A stretch of 33,616 nt of DNA from positions 1 through 33,616 of the forward strand of contig JAFZXE010000025.1 in assembly GCA_017616895.1 (NCBI GenBank). The letters run 5' to 3'. The stretch comes from Bacteroidales bacterium. GTDB lineage: Bacteria; Bacteroidota; Bacteroidia; Bacteroidales; P3. Shown in pieces: positions 32,206 through 33,616 of this stretch. Every line of letters begins with the position of its first letter. The stretch's first letter is position 1. Below the pieces are notes generated by a model. It saw only the letters and a program-made list of their open reading frames with translations, did no database searches and was not told the origin of the DNA. The translations under genes were made by a program, and so were the position numbers.

Positions 32206-32991
32206 CTATAATCTGTATCCGAACCTCACCGTGACGAACATAGGAGTCGTGTGTCCGCCGACGAATGACGCGCTACCCGAGACAGGGCTCGACAAATCCT
32301 GGTTTGTGCTGAATCTGTAATCCTCATAACCCTCCACAATCTGTCGGCCGGTATAGAGGTAAGAGGCATCCACCATCCAATGCTCCTTGAACACAAATCC
32401 CAAGGTGAGCCTGAATGCAAACGACAATGAGTTGTAGTAGTTGTCCCGATACACATATTCGTACATCGACACACCGTTCTCGACCACCGGAACCGTCGCA
32501 CCCACAAACTCTGCGCTGCGGTCGGTTATATGGCGAAACGAAGCACCTATCTGAGGTTCCACAAACATGTTGGCGTTTTTGCCTATGCCGAACTCATAGT
32601 GAAAGCCCCCGAGTATCGGCACATTGATAAACCTCGGGAAAGTCACGCTCACATTCTCGAAATTGCTTCTTGCGTTATTGGCCTCTATGGTCATATTTTG
32701 CCGTACAGCTTTCGACAGTTCCGTCCAGAGCATGTCGGCGCTGAATATCAAGCCGTATCTCTCGCTTTCTCCAAGCGGAAGGCGGTATGCGAATCCCACG
32801 TCGAAACCGCATCCGGCGCCGCCCTTAATGCTTGTGTTCGAGATGAATATCCAATCGTTGTTCGGTATATCCACCCTGGCGAAGCTCCCCACCGCGTTGT
32901 TGTAACCCACATGGAAGCTCCAGCGGTCCTTCTGCGCCGCAGCCGAAAACACCAAGCCGACAAGTGCCAGAAATATTGCGAATCTTTTCAT
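32206..32991 (-). CDS. Outer-membrane beta-barrel protein
   Basis: A 261-residue porin-like protein of unknown function. The start is taken at 32991 (MKRFAIFLALVGLVFSAAAQ, a typical signal peptide) rather than four codons upstream. The rest alternates polar and aromatic residues in strand-like runs (WSFHVGYNNAVG, FGFAYRLPLG, VEPQIGASFRHI) and ends FVTVRFGYRL. It is convergent with the large barrel gene, with stop codons 2 bp apart. Confidence 0.75.
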   Translation of the reverse strand: MKRFAIFLALVGLVFSAAAQKDRWSFHVGYNNAVGSFARVDIPNNDWIFISNTSIKGGAGCGFDVGFAYRLPLGESERYGLIFSADMLWTELSKAVRQNMTIEANNARSNFENVSVTFPRFINVPILGGFHYEFGIGKNANMFVEPQIGASFRHITDRSAEFVGATVPVVENGVSMYEYVYRDNYYNSLSFAFRLTLGFVFKEHWMVDASYLYTGRQIVEGYEDYRFSTNQDLSSPVSGSASFVGGHTTPMFVTVRFGYRL

Positions 32992-33054
32992 ATCCCCAGT
33001 CATTTTATGACTTAACGCAGAATGATTTTTGATATTGTATCATTTTCTGTCGGC

Positions 33055-33360
33055 TTATAGCTGGGATTTGATATCTACCAGGAAGGAGCGGAGGTTTTTC
33101 AGGGTTTCGATGACTTGCATGTTGTCGGCGTTGTCGGGGGTGTGCAGCTGCTCGCGTGCGCCTTCGAGGGTGAGGCCTCGCTCTTTGGTGAGATGCTGTA
33201 TGCGGCGCAGCAGGTCGATGTCTTCCTGCTTGTACATACGCACGCCGCGCGCGTTCTTGGTGGGTTTGATTTCGCTGAATTCGGTCTCCCAGTAACGCAA
33301 AAGAGACTGGCTCACGCCGAGGAGATCGGCCACTTCGGATATGGAATAATAGAGTTTCAT
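33055..33360 (-). CDS. MerR-family transcriptional regulator
   Basis: A 101-residue protein with an N-terminal MerR helix-turn-helix: YYSISEVADLLGVSQSLLRYWETEF at 4-28, then the wing (GVRMYKQEDIDLLRRIQHLTKERGLTLEGAREQL). The C-terminal effector part is very short (about 30 residues), with no Cys metal-binding loop, so it is not a metal sensor of the MerR/CueR type. Short MerR proteins like this are common in Bacteroidota; the target is unknown. A repeat array begins 5 bp upstream of its start codon, in the region where its promoter should be. Confidence 0.88.
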   Translation of the reverse strand: MKLYYSISEVADLLGVSQSLLRYWETEFSEIKPTKNARGVRMYKQEDIDLLRRIQHLTKERGLTLEGAREQLHTPDNADNMQVIETLKNLRSFLVDIKSQL

Positions 33361-33364
33361 TATT

Positions 33365-33616
33365 TGAGTTTTAAGCTGTAAGTTTTAAGTTTTAAGTGAC
33401 CTGTGATATGTGACCTGTGACCAGAAACTGACTTCTGATTACTGTTGATAGGTTTGAGATTTTGTTGATAGGTTGATATGTTGATAGGTTTTATGTTGAT
33501 ATGTGAAGATGTGACCTGTGAACCGTGACCTGTGAACCGTGACCTGTGACCTGTGACCTGTGACATGAGACCTGTGAACCGTGAACTGTGAACAGAAACT
33601 TAAAACTTACAGCTTA
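33365..33616. repeat. Composite 7-bp/8-bp tandem array flanked by an inverted repeat
   Basis: Three blocks follow one another. 33365-33443 has period 7 (aagtttt, aagctgt, ctgtgat, atgtgac, ctgtgac...). 33444-33510 has period 8 (gttgatag, gttgatat, gttgatag...). 33511-33616 has period 7 again (gtgacct, gtgacct, gtgacat, gagacct, gtgaacc, gtgaact...). A perfect 21-bp inverted repeat (33372-33392 and 33596-33616, beginning taagctgtaag) brackets the array. The right copy touches the window end, so it may extend. Confidence 0.85.

Overview
This window looks like chromosomal DNA of a Bacteroidales bacterium. The evidence is a C10 cysteine protease with a type IX secretion (T9SS) C-terminal sorting domain, an OmpA with a Bacteroidales-type layout, Bacteroidota -7 promoter boxes (TAnnTTTG) in front of several genes, few Shine-Dalgarno sites, and a 3-aminobutyryl-CoA ammonia-lyase of the lysine-fermentation type. 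No rRNA, tRNA, CRISPR array, insertion sequence or phage gene was recognised.

Layout. 1-358 is a degenerate tandem array with an 11-bp period. 862-3523 carries ompA (+), ssb (-) and the ribosomal protein genes rpmB and rpsU (+). 3622-6563 is a minus-strand group: a U32 (TrhP-like) protein, an alpha/beta hydrolase and a barrel lipoprotein. 6682-8526 holds a SIMPL-domain protein and lpxK (+). 8535-17386 is one long minus-strand block, read in the order His-rich small protein, CusB-like adaptor, TolC-like channel, CusA-like RND pump, C10 protease, NUDIX hydrolase, flavin reductase-rubredoxin. It is probably a metal-efflux operon with a protease and redox genes behind it. 17927-21562 is a small accessory/defence locus: a single-chain restriction-methyltransferase and a RhuM-like protein fused to a PLD-like domain. 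21893-24027 is bcp, a VanX-like dipeptidase and a cation diffusion facilitator (+). radA and sodB lie on the minus strand (24040-26001). A divergent plus-strand run (26143-32203) holds a lone CoA-transferase alpha subunit, kal, a LicA-like kinase, a PHP phosphatase, a cupin and two outer-membrane proteins. A barrel protein and a MerR regulator (-) follow, and the window ends in another repeat array.

The most unusual signal is not a gene. The gaps, and some genes, contain degenerate tandem arrays with fixed short periods: 11 bp at 1-358 and 17581-17699, 8 bp at 15594-15659 and 33444-33510, and 7 bp at 14305-14395, 17085-17147, 33365-33443 and 33511-33616. GC-rich 7-bp arrays also lie in frame inside three proteins (the RND pump at three sites, RadA, and the His-rich protein), always in what look like loops or linkers. 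The second signal is the architecture of the restriction/RhuM locus. Both genes are preceded by nearly the same ~105-bp promoter-leader segment, each followed at once by a palindromic element. The palindrome in front of rhuM is repeated inside the rhuM coding sequence.
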